Positions 1-11,817 of a stretch of DNA of 64,000 nt are shown in pieces. The stretch is from Hyalella azteca (taxonomy: Eukaryota > Arthropoda > Malacostraca > Amphipoda > Hyalellidae). The notes under the pieces were generated by a model that saw nothing but the letters and a program-made list of their open reading frames with translations, did no database searches and had not been told where the DNA came from. The stretch covers positions 62,001 to 126,000 of the forward strand of contig NW_025935906.1 in the NCBI RefSeq assembly GCF_000764305.2, given 5' to 3'. Within the stretch, counting starts at the first letter, position 1. Each line of letters begins with the position of its first letter. Both the position numbers and the translations under genes were made by a program.

Positions 1-1030
1 AAATTCCTAATCAGGAAAAACTCTGTTAATAAAAGCCTCTTATATTCATGTTCGGGAACATTATAACTTCTTACTGTTTAACTCGCTATAAAGTAGAAGC
101 AAGCAAAATTAATATCTAATATCATTAAATTTTCATAAACTTGATAATTATGATTTTTATGACCATGGTGAAGATCACATTATATGTCTGCACCTGCTCC
201 AAACTTCACTATACATAACGTATTCTCGATCATTATTTTGATCGCTGAAGCAAAACCGCGCAAAAAATCTTATGACATCTCATGGAAAATATTTAAATCG
301 AATTCTGTGCGCCTTTTGTGTAGAGTCCTCGAGTTTCCCTCTGTGGGGAACGAGCCACTCAAAAGTTGTCTGAAGCCAGAAGCAGCAGCGGCAGGCTTTC
401 CTCCAACAACTTCATAACAATTAAAATAAACAGAGAATTGAATGGTCATTTTCTGGGTTGGAACACTCGCCAGCAGCAGTTCGCAGGTCCGTTTTGGAGA
501 GCGCTTGAGAGTTTTCTCTCCTGACAGAGCCAATATTTGTATTGGTTTAGATGCTTCACGCTATGACGCACAGTGCGCCAATCGTTATGTGCTCAGTGAA
601 ACTCTTGGTGTCGTCTGATTTGTTGTAATATTTATATAATGTATTGTACATACGGAGTAAGACAGCCAATACTACAATATGGAGTAGGACAGTAAATTTG
701 AAGTCAGCTTTAGACGCTTACAAGATTTCTCCTGCTGAAACCTGAAAAATTATTTCATTTACAAAATGTTTTCCTAAATTGGTTATTACTGGTTGAAGAG
801 ATTCTTGTCATCTGAAATTAATAGTGGGCATTTATACGTTTTTTTACGATAACGCCTGAGATAAAGCGTGAGATATTAAATGCTCAGTCAATAAGTTTGA
901 GATAATAACAGCAAACGCAGATGTACAGAGAGACCAAGTTGGTGTAAGCGATTCAGTTCGATTTTTCAGCGTAACAGCGATTTTTTTTAATTTGTGATGT
1001 GTGAACGTTTTTGATGTGTGAGAAACTTAA
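1..1030. other. unique AT-rich non-coding stretch
   Basis: No gene, repeat or RNA is recognisable. An 88-codon minus-strand frame at 270-533 is open and somewhat GC-richer than its surroundings, but it matches no family I know and an overlapping plus-strand frame is also open, so I do not call it. Confidence 0.5.
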
Positions 1031-1282
1031 TTGGAAAAGTGCTGTTAGAGCAACGCAATTGGACCATCGCAGTTAGAACAACTCGATTGGAGTAGCTCAT
1101 TTGGAGCAACACACTTGGAGCAGCGCATTTCGAGCATCACAATTGGAGTAGCACAGGTGGAGCAACGCAGTTGGAGCAACGCAGTTGGGTCAATTTGGCT
1201 GGAGCAGCGCAGTTGGAGCATCTCATTTGGAGCAAGGTACTTGGAGCCGATCAGTTGGAGCAGTGCAGGTGGAACAGCGCAC
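1031..1282. repeat. 14-bp minisatellite, 18 units
   Basis: Eighteen consecutive 14-base units with consensus TTGGAGCAGCGCAG fill this span exactly (18 x 14 = 252). Units at 1157-1184 are near-perfect neighbours; units at both ends are more diverged, as expected for an array that mutates at its edges. Because 14 is not a multiple of 3 the array reads through all three frames, which explains short overlapping open frames here. There is no sign that it is translated. Confidence 0.95.
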
Positions 1283-2652
1283 TTGTATGGCAGTGTCTCA
1301 GAATGGTTCAGTTCTTACAATAAAGTTTGATGGCGTCCCGTCATTGTGCAGGCCTCTACGGCCCTTGGGTGTGTTCATCGAGATAAAGGCGTCTGTTCAT
1401 TATAGTGTTTAGGGTCCTCAAGAAATCTTCGGCACTCGCGAGAACTGGCTACAAAATTTCATGGTTTCCATTAGCATTTAATGCGATTGCTCTTTGTCAG
1501 TTTCAGGAGCTGATAAAGCTCAGCCTCGGTCCGTTCAGCTGAGTGTCTCCAAGTGGCAGCGTGAGAAACAACAATCGACAGGAAGACTTAATAATACACG
1601 CAACGTTATTGGACTCAATGCAATATACCTTACAGCTTATACTTACGTACTAAATCATACAGATAAAAATTACGTACTTCAAAGTAGTCATTTAACCTTT
1701 TGGTTTTGCTTGCTTGCAAAATTCAAATTCCAAAAACGTTTATAACATCATGAAAGCACCATTCACGTCAGCGAAAAAAGTAAAAGAGCTGATTAATCTT
1801 ATTCTAACACCTTATGAGACGCTTTTGAAGCTGCTCAGATTCCTGTATGAACGAACCGATAATATGCCATGAAACTTCAAATTCACCATTCTGATCTTCA
1901 TGCATCCTGGCCCTCAGGCGTATTTTCTACAACATTCACTAAACAGCGTTACAACATTTCAAACACCAAGAATAACGAAAAGAGGGTTATGTTGCGTTGG
2001 TCCAATGTCTTGCAATTGAATGCCATAAATCTCCAAAAATTTTCAGTCACACTCGTCAACCGAAATTTTACTTAAAAACCTACGACATTCAGCGTAACGC
2101 TTAAAAGCGATTTCATTTCTTTAAATCAATTCCCAAACGAATTGAATTGAATTAATTTGAACGTTTTCTTACATTATGCCCTTGGCACAAAAAAGAACTG
2201 CAAAAAAATTCAGTTGCTGCGAATGTAACCCATGGTCTCCTCCCACACTCCATCGACCGTTCCGCCAAGTGAGCAGCAAACTGCCGGTTTAATAGCAAAA
2301 AAAAAGGGACACACAATTAGAGTTTGCTCTAGAGCAACGGCGAATCGTTGCATCGCGGAGAAGTGACGCCGGCGACTCGATGCATTCACGAAAAACGACA
2401 TCAGAGACGATGTTGGCGACAGAGCCGCAACATATCTCAATGGAAAAGTAAAACATCGCTGAGCCAATCAATTGTCCGGAGCTTTGTTGAGGCACAAAGC
2501 CAAGGCAACTGAAGCGAACTTTTTGTACTGGTGAGAGGCGTTCGTATTTGTTGATGGTAACGCATTGAGGTTCGTCTGCTGCCCTGCAAACATCGTCCAG
2601 TTCGCTCTTTGCTCTCATCGCCACCGTGCTGATGTAGGTCTTATACACCTAC
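1283..2652. other. non-coding stretch with one orphan open frame
   Basis: Mostly unique sequence. The segment 2190-2640 is GC-richer and has a 119-codon minus-strand frame at 2289-2648. That frame has no recognisable domain and another minus frame overlaps it, so I leave it uncalled. Confidence 0.45.
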
Positions 2653-2708
2653 ATATGTGTACGAGCATATGTGTACGAGCATATGTGTACGAGCATATGT
2701 GTACGAGC
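2653..2708. repeat. 14-bp tandem repeat, 4 identical units
   Basis: Four perfect copies of ATATGTGTACGAGC stand head to tail. Perfect identity suggests recent expansion or active slippage. The array runs directly into a palindrome built from the same GTACGAGCATATA words. Confidence 0.95.
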
Positions 2709-2724
2709 ATATACATATATATAC

Positions 2725-2766
2725 GTGCCTTGTACGAGCATATACATATATGCTCGTGCAAGGCAC
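2725..2766. repeat. 42-bp near-perfect palindrome
   Basis: Two 20-base arms (2725-2744 and 2747-2766) are reverse complements with a single mismatch and are separated by two bases. The outer arm ends are GTGCCTTG and, on the other side, its complement with one change. The structure could extrude as a cruciform. It shares the GTACGAGCATATA core with the adjacent 14-bp array. Confidence 0.9.
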
Positions 2767-3155
2767 ATTCCACGACTATACTATAGCTCTGTCTTGTATT
2801 GCCTATGTAAATGTTACTTTTTATTGGCGTTTGTATGTTATTTGTATAGTATAATTTACGATGAGCTTCGTGTTTGATTAATTTTTTATAATTTTATTTC
2901 ATTTTGTACTGAGGAAGTGTGAATAGTTTTACTGTCATTGAGTATTATTTTGCGGTCAATTTATTATTCTAGGTATGTAAGATTGTGTTTTAATGGCATC
3001 CTCGAGGTTTTCGTGTACCCCGTTTAACGTACGCAGCCTATCATTGAGATCAACTCAACACGGAAATGTTGAAAACAGTTACTAGCATCATTTAGTTAAT
3101 AGGAAGTGATTGCACCTCACAAATACGTATTTAGACTACCAACGTCAAACCTCCA
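2767..3155. other. unique AT-rich stretch
   Basis: I see nothing recognisable here. Confidence 0.5.
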
Positions 3156-3270
3156 AGACATATTTATTACATGGACGGACATTTTAACCTCCCCAGATAC
3201 ATTTATTACATGGACGGACATTTTAACCTCCTAGACATATTTATTGCTTGAACAGACTTTTAACCTACCA
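3156..3270. repeat. 38-bp tandem repeat, 3 units
   Basis: Three units contain the words TTTATTACATGGACGGAC and TTTTAACCTCC. The first two are nearly identical and the third is diverged. No coding potential. Confidence 0.85.
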
Positions 3271-5946
3271 GGTCCTGCGATCCATTTAACCTCCCTTTTG
3301 TGCTTTGATAAAAAATAGTTCGAAACATTTAAAAAACTAAACGCAACACAGATTTGTACAATTTGTTAACCAGTATATTTCCTGATGGCATGAAGAAATT
3401 TATTTTAAACAATGAAATGACGAAAAATTTGATTTGCTCAAAGTTTATCAGAAATTAAGAAGTCAAGCGTCAAGATGCGTCCAAATTAATTCAAATTATT
3501 GCCTTGCATTTCTTCTGCAACGTCATTTACTGATTCCTGCGAGCATCATTTAGACAAATCACAAAACGCTAATTGCGAGGCAGAATCTCTCCCTATTAAC
3601 CAGGCGCCCAACCTATCAAAACAAGTTTTGTTAACAGCACAAAGCTGGGAAGCAGAGCGCTGCCCATGACTGTATCTCTTTACGTCTCTTTTAACCCTAA
3701 GACTATGCAAGCTCACGCGCAAAATATGCACGATTTGCCCATTGTGAGCGTAAGTGTTTGATAAAACACTCAGTCGGGGCAAAATCTATTTGCTGAAAAC
3801 CAGGCAGTTGTGGACTCCCATAATCGCTGACCACTTGCTTCTGAACTCTACCGTGGCCAACAATTCTTGCCGAGCGTGGCCAGTTTGGCGTGATCGCGAA
3901 CTGTGTGGTATTGACCTCGGCTGAATATTCCCAACACTGAATTAGTTCTCCAAACGTCTGTGCAGACATCAGATGTACATCTTCAATTTATGTCTATGCT
4001 TTGCAGGCATTACACAAAATGCATACTTCGATCCGACCAAAGGCGAAGTGGATCTTAGATTGCTGATGGGAAAGTAATCTATGCATAAAGCCATTCTTTA
4101 TACAGTATTTTACGATATTAATGGTCTAATCCTTCATCAGAGTCTTGTTCAATAAATGATTTTTTACACACTTTTGTTGTTGTCGTTATGAATAATTTCG
4201 ATTTAATAACGTGACTGTGTAAAGAATTAACTATATCATATATAGCATCACTTAGCGGATGGGAATGCAGGCATAACTGTCTGGGGGCAGTTGAATTAAA
4301 CGAATTCTCCTCATATTCTACTTAACCCATTTTGCCGAGATCGAACTTGGATGTTATTTGTACTCTCAAGGCGTTTTCTTCATACTTTTTTGAATAGTCA
4401 TTAGATATGAACATGTTGCCCTACCTTCAATCTGAGCACTTAGCGAAATTTTCTGTTCAGCCTTCACCGAGAATGCGTTTCTACGCTATGCAAATTTGAC
4501 ATAACGTGAACTTTGGGCCCAGCGAGGTCGTCTTAAGCTAACAAAATATCGTCCTCAATACTCCTGAATTTTTGCACTCTTGATGCACCTAAGCGAGAAC
4601 TCAGCTTGATTGAATCTAGCAGTGCGAGTCAAGTGTTTGATGTCGCAGCTCTGCCGTCGTGCCTCTAATCAGCGATGAGGTTTGATGAATACACAAAATT
4701 CGAAGCTTTTTTGTTGACATTTTTGAGCCGACTAGCTAGCGGCAGCTGCAGTGTTCTGACATCAATGTTCACTGAGCCATTTTGAATCAGGTATGCCAGT
4801 ATTTGCTCTACTTATTTTTACACATAAAGTCTGGATAAATTTACACCTAAAGACTGGATAAATATATATAAATATATTACTAACAGGCTGACAGAATAAT
4901 TTTAGAAACTATGTTATCGGGCATGAAAACCATGCAATCATTTCTATTTCTTGATAAATTAGCTCTTCTTTGTAATGCAATCGCGCATTCACGTTCAAAT
5001 CATCAAATAATGAGAAACATTGAAGCAATTTTGGTGATAAATTGTGAATCATTCTGAGAAATATGAACTGACTGATTTCAAAATATTTAAATAAAAATAT
5101 TTCATATTGTTCAGAGGGGTTTGTAAAATACGAACCAAGATTTTTTAGGTTCTTAAAGTCGTCGGTGGTCTAGGAACATGACGAACAAACGACACTGACG
5201 AAGAGCACGAAGAAGCGTCACCGTGTAACCGTGACGACCAGATGTGCGGGTTTTGGGTAACGCTGCTACGTGAAACACACGCGTCACAAATACTCACTAA
5301 TTACCAGTACGACCGGCACATGTTGCGTCATGCGTGAGAGTCTAGGTATCGAATGAGAAACAATATTGACTCAGTCACGAATAATACTCTTCGTTATTTT
5401 AACAGACAGTAGTTCAGCTGTGGAGAAGAAAATTAAAAAAAATAAAACCTTTTAAAAACCGATTGCACAGTATATATCTAATATTTTTACGTAACTCATT
5501 TATTTGAATGTTCTTAGCGATAAATGCACGTTTTAGCAGATTTTTACTAGCCGAAGAAAATATTTATAAGTATTTAAAAATTCCAATCTTATATGTACTG
5601 TTAAGCTTCATATTAAGAATACAGACTGCCATCATTTATTTAATCATTCTTTGCGTAAATTTTGACCATTCATATCTTTTGAATTAAATAGTAATTTAAA
5701 ATACGTACTCATACTCCAAACTCTTAAATCAAATCATCATCTCCATTACAGTATATCGAACATACAATTCATAGAGGCTCCAGACAAGTCTTGTGAACTA
5801 TATATTTATTTGTGAACTATATATTTACCTCGTTTATCATCGACAATATCCGGACCGTCTTGTGCACTCGATTATACTATTCTCGAATGGACCTATGCAT
5901 TCACCGGCGAAAGCGCAGTCTGCTTACCATGAACTCCAGAGCAATA
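3271..5946. other. long unique stretch
   Basis: Mostly featureless AT-rich sequence. A minus-strand frame at 3703-3969 (88 codons) has a balanced amino-acid composition but no recognisable domain. At 5792-5828 a 19-base word beginning TGTGAACTATATATTTA is tandemly duplicated. Confidence 0.45.
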
Positions 5947-6090
5947 GCAACAACAGTCACTATAGGCTTAACAACAACAGTCACTATAGGCTTAACAACA
6001 ACAGTCACTATAGGCTTAACAACAACAGTCACTATAGGCTTAACAACAACAGTCACTATAGGCTTAACAACAACAGTCACTATAGGCTTA
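5947..6090. repeat. 24-bp minisatellite, 6 units
   Basis: Six essentially identical 24-base units (ACAACAACAGTCACTATAGG plus CTTA) occupy exactly 144 bases. The period is a multiple of three, so two overlapping plus-strand frames stay open through it, one giving an eight-residue NNNSHYRL repeat. Both frames are low-complexity outside the array and I take the openness as a by-product of the period. Confidence 0.95.
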
Positions 6091-6781
6091 AGTCAACAGA
6101 ACCAAGGCAAAGCTTCTTGTTAAATTCATGGCATGCATCAGTTGTATGGAGGCAGTCAGCTCAGCAACTCGTCGAAGGCCTCTGCTTTATGTCGTTCCAA
6201 TAATAATGCTGATCTCCGCGCGGTCGGACATCAACTGAACTGTTTCCACTGAATATCCATATTCAAATTAACGTTTCACTTGTCAGGTCACATGCATAGT
6301 TTTTATTAGTAAAATGTTTTAATTGTTGCAGGTGTATTTAAATTTTGAAAAGCTTACTGTTTATCGAAAATTTATTGTTATTTGATCTATAATTATGTTA
6401 TTAGTGGAATAAACTGAGTCGCTGCCTGCAAAGCAATTCTTATCAGGCAGAATTCCGCTTTTATTTGCAATTTGACTGAGTACATTCTTTCAGATAATTT
6501 AAAATGTGATTTAAATGTTTCTACATAAATTTCCAATGCATTTTCAAGTGTGCATGCATTTGTTCGTCGAAACTGGAGAATTTCTTAAGATAACGAAAAC
6601 ATTTCTAGAAGTTAATGAATATTGATAAATAAAAAACAATTTCCCGTTATTAATTATGCTTATTTATCGCTAAAAGCACTAAGTAATTTCCTATCATTCA
6701 ATAAATATCTGAACACGCTTATTGCTTACTAGTATAATTCGAGCCGCCAGTCTTAACGCACACTGTACAGCGGACTTAAAC
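6091..6781. other. unique AT-rich stretch
   Basis: I see no gene or repeat in this interval. Confidence 0.5.
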
Positions 6782-6884
6782 CCCTTATTCTATGGTTTTC
6801 AAACCATGGGTTTGGCTTTAAACCCCGAAAAAACCCTTATTCTATGGTTTTCAAACCATGGGTTTGGCTTTAAACCCCGAAAAA
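6782..6884. repeat. 52-bp direct duplication
   Basis: Two copies of a 52-base unit (6782-6833 and 6834-6884) differ only in the length of an A-run at the end, and the first bases of a third copy follow. Each unit contains the small palindrome AAACCATGGGTTT. Confidence 0.92.
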
Positions 6885-7179
6885 CCCTTATTTAAGCCAG
6901 CATTCATGAGGCGGCGGTGAGTGATGGCGAACAGGGCTGAGTACCCGACGGCTGTTTATGCACCGTTCATCTCACAGTTTTCATGTCGTTTATTCGCCTT
7001 TCCATCATCACTTCGTATTTTCTTGTCAGCGTTTGATTATGCTTTCTCTATGTTCAATATTCATCGCTTATCTCAAGAGCCTCTTGCTCTTTCAGTGCCG
7101 TTTTTTCGCCACTTTCACCACTCGTTTAGATTCTTAAATTTGTCACCTACCTTCATTGTTATTATCACCGTTCATCTTG

Positions 7180-8030
7180 AGATCCTCGTGCCGCAGGTTC
7201 AGCTCACTCTGTAGCATCTATTCGCTATTCAGTTCGCCTTCGTTTCATTATTTTGCTGCTCACTACGTATTCGTATCATAATTTTACTGTTTTGTTCGTC
7301 TTCATATCATCTATTCATATCATCATTCGTGTTGTCTAGTCGCGGCTGAGCTCATCGTCAGGTCGTTTATTAATGGGCCAGTTCGTCTTTGTATGATCTG
7401 TTAACTTTCCAGTACATATTCGTATCGTCTATGCACCGTCCCCTTTATGTTCGTGTCGTCTATTGACCATCCAATTCACCTCCGTGTCGTCTATATTAAC
7501 CATCGAGTTCATCTTCTTGTAGAAAATTCGTTCCGAATTTTGATTTCGTATCCCATATTCCCGTTCAGATCGTCTTCGTGTCGTCTATTAACTGCGCAGT
7601 TCATCGACGTGTCAGTTATCATTTAATTGCACATTTCGTTTTTGTTGCAGCCAGGTCGTTTTAGTGAAGTCTATTCACTGCACAGTTCGACGTCGTGACA
7701 TCTCTCCATTGTAAAGTTTGTCTTCGTATCGTCTACTCTCCGTCTAGGTCGTATTTGTGTGCTTTATTCACTGTAGAGTAGTTCCATAGTCTATTCACTA
7801 CAACAGTTCGTCTTCATATGTCGTCTATACACTGCGCCTCGTACCCGTGTCGTTTATTCACCATTCAATTTGTCTTCGTTTCGTCTATTCACCGACTAGT
7901 TTGTCTTCGTGTTGTCTATTCGCTATCAATTTAATTTTCATGTCGTCTATACCCTTTAGACTTCCATATTGTTTACTCTCATTTCATTTTTGACTACATT
8001 TGTTCTCATCGTTTAGTCGCGTATTCACGT
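7180..8030. repeat. degenerate ~30-bp minisatellite
   Basis: Over about 850 bases the sequence repeats a pyrimidine-rich theme of roughly 28-30 bases, best represented by GTTCGTCTTCGTGTCGTCTA followed by TTCAC. Clear instances lie near 7430-7500, 7560-7620, 7800-7930. Copies are strongly diverged and spacing varies. The strand carries very few purine runs. The 97-codon open frame at 6921-7214 only touches its start and is not called. Confidence 0.75.
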
Positions 8031-8757
8031 GTTACTTGCAAATCTGCCTTGTTTCTCCACCTCGTATCTCGTGTTCGGGCACGCCGGCTCCTGGGCGGCA
8101 CAAAGAGACTCTGAAGAGGCAAGCTGATAAATCACCTCGACGACTGACGGACGCTGCCAGGCCGTCTAGCCGCTGCATCTTCACCAAAGAATAATCATTA
8201 GGGCCTTCAATTAGGCTCTGTTTACCAAGCAATAGCATCGCTTGTTGTCTTTCTATACTCCGCTACTCTTCTTCCGCCATATTATTCATTAATATTCTGA
8301 GTTTTTTTTAGAAATAACATTTATTCATTTTCAATTTTGCGCGTCACTGCCATTCGTGGGGTAGTAATTCTATGCAAATAATAATGTGAACCATAAATGA
8401 ATATACCTATACTATACATTCCTCTGCTTTTACACCGTTTTTTTCAGAAGGCATTATATGGTTTTATGCACGAGTGTCACTCATGGAATGACTTGCATAT
8501 TGAAAACACCTACATAGTCAACCGATATTTTTACGCTTTATTGCTTGGTACAGTTCAAGTGCAAGAGTTGACCGCCGAAAGGAATTGAGAACAAACATTA
8601 AGATCGTTTGGCCTTGATGAAATCGATGCGAAGTCCGAGTCATTTTTCACGAGTATAATTTGCCTTGGATAAACATAAGCTGACGTTGCACATCGTTGTT
8701 CTGGCATTTTTTATTCTGTTCGAATTTAAATGTGCAGTTGGAATCAAGGACTTGAAA
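8031..8757. other. mostly unique stretch, GC-richer at 8040-8190
   Basis: A short GC-richer segment at 8040-8190 is open on both strands, so neither direction can be preferred. The remainder shows nothing recognisable. Confidence 0.4.
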
Positions 8758-8862
8758 CAGACTTATTTTCCATTTATAGACTTATATACTTATAGACTTA
8801 TATACTTATATACTTATAGACTTGATACAGACTTATTTTCCATTTATATACTTATTTTCCAT
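8758..8862. repeat. simple repeat of CTTATAGA/CTTATATA words
   Basis: A 21-base segment starting CAGACTTATTTTCC occurs at both ends (8758 and 8828) and is separated by an irregular run of 8- to 16-base CTTATATA and CTTATAGA words. This looks like replication slippage. Confidence 0.85.
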
Positions 8863-11626
8863 CATATTATTTCCTGATGCAGGTATACGTCTGGCTAAGA
8901 CCTTAAAAAGAGAAGCACTTGCAGACATCGATGGGTTCAATGGAGCCGGGCTGTAGAGTTGGGACTGGCAAGAGTAAACCTCGGCCGGGCAAGCGCTCAA
9001 CCAACAATCGCTGTTGCTTCACACAACAACACAATGGCAAAGTCAACCGAGGACTCGAATTTTATGTTGCAGTCACAGACTTAATGAAACGCTGAGCGAC
9101 GAGACCACCAGGCAAAGCCCTCAATTCGAAGGGTAATGCTCAGTCAGTGGCAGACTCTTAAAAGACCACGAACTGAACTGAAAAGATCACGAATGACTGA
9201 AATTTTTATGCACTCATTCGGAGTTTTTGGGGTATTCGTTTTGATAATAAAAAAAAATTGGGCAAAATTCGGTTACTGGTTCTCACGTAATTCCTTCAAA
9301 ATCTTGTTAAACTTTGAATAAATTTAGCTCTCTCAAAATTTTATGACTTTTTTTGTAACAAAACGTGACAAAAAATCAGCTTCTCCTCTCTCTTCCTTCG
9401 AAATTGTTCATTGAAATGTGTATACCATACCAGTGAACATACTTGGTGAAGTGATAGCCATTATTCGCCAAACTCTTTCATTATAGCTTAGCGACCACAT
9501 GCCTCGACATATTTCTTCTCAAACTCAAATATTTCAGCTGACGCAAATTTTTTAAATTTCATGAAGCATGAACACGATGCTGAAAATTATGGGCTGCGTG
9601 CCCGCTGATTATTAAACTTACGATGAATTAAAGTCTCTTATTTGCCGTCACGAATCCTTTCGTTGCTATCGCAAGTCATATTTATAAATGAAAATTTCCA
9701 CGAATTAAATTAAAACTAGGTCAGTGTTTTATGAGCTTTTATTATTAGCAAAGATTTGTCAAAGATTATCTCCCAAGTGTTTATCTCCCTTTAAGGCCAT
9801 GCATGAGCATATGTTCAGTCTTAAAATGCCTCGAGTACCCTACGGAACATCTGATGTCTATAGAAGCGATTTTAAATCTACCGTCCGTAAGGCCAGTCTA
9901 GTCAAGAAAAGTACAAGAATCGGCGACAGGCCTATCCAGGCCTATTTATTTATGCCGAAGATACTATACTACTATACTATACTTAGTGTACAATGATATT
10001 TTTGTCACATAAACTGTCAATGCGAGATCTACTCGCGAACGCTGACAAGCCATGTGAGTGGAGAAGCAAGCTGTGCTTGACTGTCCAGGTCGTTTGTCTT
10101 GAGTGCTATCAAACGAACTAACAAACTAACTTGCAAGTTCACGATAAAACTTCTGCTCGAAAAGTTGGCAGCAACGATTTCTCTCAGAAATGGAAGGTGG
10201 GGTTTTTTGTCCGTAGACCCAGGGACGGCGATCATTAATCATATGGCCGAGTGAGCAATTATTTTTGCGATAAGATTTTTGAGAGCAATGCTGCTTCAAA
10301 ATTAATTACTTCTCGGGACTAGAATATTATTCCGAGACTGCTTTACTCTCCCTGATGATCCAAGCGTGAGCTGCTCTCAACGTAATCAACATGTCGATTT
10401 TTTAAAACGTTTTTCCGGCTCAGAATATTATTTTACCACGACTTAGATTTCACTTCGTTTCTGAAGAGTATTAAAAATAGCGCAACAGGAAAGCTTGTGT
10501 AGATTTTTTTATGCTATCTAGCTGCTGCTAAATTGCTTATGATGAGAAAACGCAATTTTTCTAAATAGAAATTAAAAATGTTTCCTCCTTTATTATTTAA
10601 TGTAAAATAAATTGAAGCTGTTTGCTACATTATTGGCCTCTGACGTACAAGCCTTTTTTCGACCGCTCTCTCTCTTTAAAAATCTCCTTTAATTTTCTTT
10701 TGATAACGCTGAGTAATGCATGATCACTGAAGTATAATATTTTGATGCCGTTATAATAATTGATTGAAATATAACTGCAAATGAAGCATTTTGCAGAATA
10801 TATTAATATTGTGTCAAATACTATATTAAAATTGCGTCGCATAATATACCTACATCTTTTAAAGAACAGTGGCTCTCAAACTGTGGCGCGAGTAGTACAA
10901 GAGGTGGCATCTCGGTTTAAAAAATGCTTCTTATTTAGTCATTTTATATCTCGCAATAATGCAAAGTGTATAATTAATGAATGCAAAGTGTATAATTATA
11001 ATGTATTATAGCAATGATTTGCTACTATTGACCGCCGTTAAATTTGAATAATACGGTAATTAACAGCTCATTAAGTGCAAAGTAATGCAAGTAGTTGTAG
11101 GCATTAATTAAGGGTTGTTATGTAGAATCAAAGTACGGGGATCGAGCACTATATGTATATATATAGTGCTTGGTTGTGCGTTGCGACAACACCGAGCATT
11201 CACGTGGCACTCGATAAAAAGTCTGTAAACCATTGCAATAAAATGAACGTTAGCGCGTTCATAATACTAATTCAAGTTGGAAAAAATGGGAAAATTCAGG
11301 ATGGAATGCATTGCCGTACCAGTTAAAAGAAAAAATTTTCTTAAATTATGCGTTTGTATTGAAACTGAGGTTCAGGGTATCCTAAATGGCACAATAAACT
11401 TTCCTTCTTGTTTCATGATGGTGAGGGAATTTGATATCTTTATACGTAATTATTAAAAAAAGAGGAAGTATCGAGTTTTGACTGGGCTGTGTTTAAGAAA
11501 AAACCTTTCCCAGCTGAAAAATTACTTGATTTAAAAAACGATTGGTCCGATTATATGAGAGAAATTTTGTTTGGGCAGGAACGATCCCGAGACAGGTTTT
11601 GCTCTCGGCACTGACTAATACCGCAT
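8863..11626. other. long unique stretch with a small hairpin
   Basis: Largely featureless. Noted details: an open minus-strand frame of 68 codons at 10029-10235 with no recognisable domain; a duplicated 19-base word (AATGCAAAGTGTATAATTA) near 10960-11000; and an inverted repeat at 11145-11170 (AGCACTATAT, 6-base loop, ATATAGTGCT). Confidence 0.45.
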
Positions 11627-11817
11627 CTACGGCGACAATATTTCTAGAATAAAAATGTACTCTTGCAGCTTCCGGTCGCCATTTTTGATGGCAAAATACA
11701 GGCAGTTGCGGATGGCCTGCTTGAACGCGACGCAAGAGGTCGGGCAGCGACCAATTAGCGCGTCTGTAGCGCCGTCGTAATCAACGCCAACGAGCTCTTT
11801 TACGCTGCCTCGAATTC
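11627..11817 (-). CDS. exon-like open frame, function unknown
   Basis: Read on the minus strand, the segment starts right after a plausible 3' splice site (TTTTAAGTCTTTAG at 11831-11818) and stays open for 63 codons to a TAG at 11629-11627. There is no ATG, so this would be an internal or terminal exon. Codon third positions are clearly richer in G and C than the flanking DNA (for example GGC, CTC, GAC, ATC, CTG). The peptide is well mixed, includes VDYDGATDALIGRCPTSC and a KNGDRKLQEY stretch, and carries four cysteines. I do not recognise the family. No neighbouring exon is identified, so it could be an exon with distant partners, a pseudogene fragment or chance. Confidence 0.25.

Noticed and set aside
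2289..2648. 119-codon minus-strand frame
   Set aside because: No recognised domain, another minus-strand frame overlaps it, and no splice or start context supports it.
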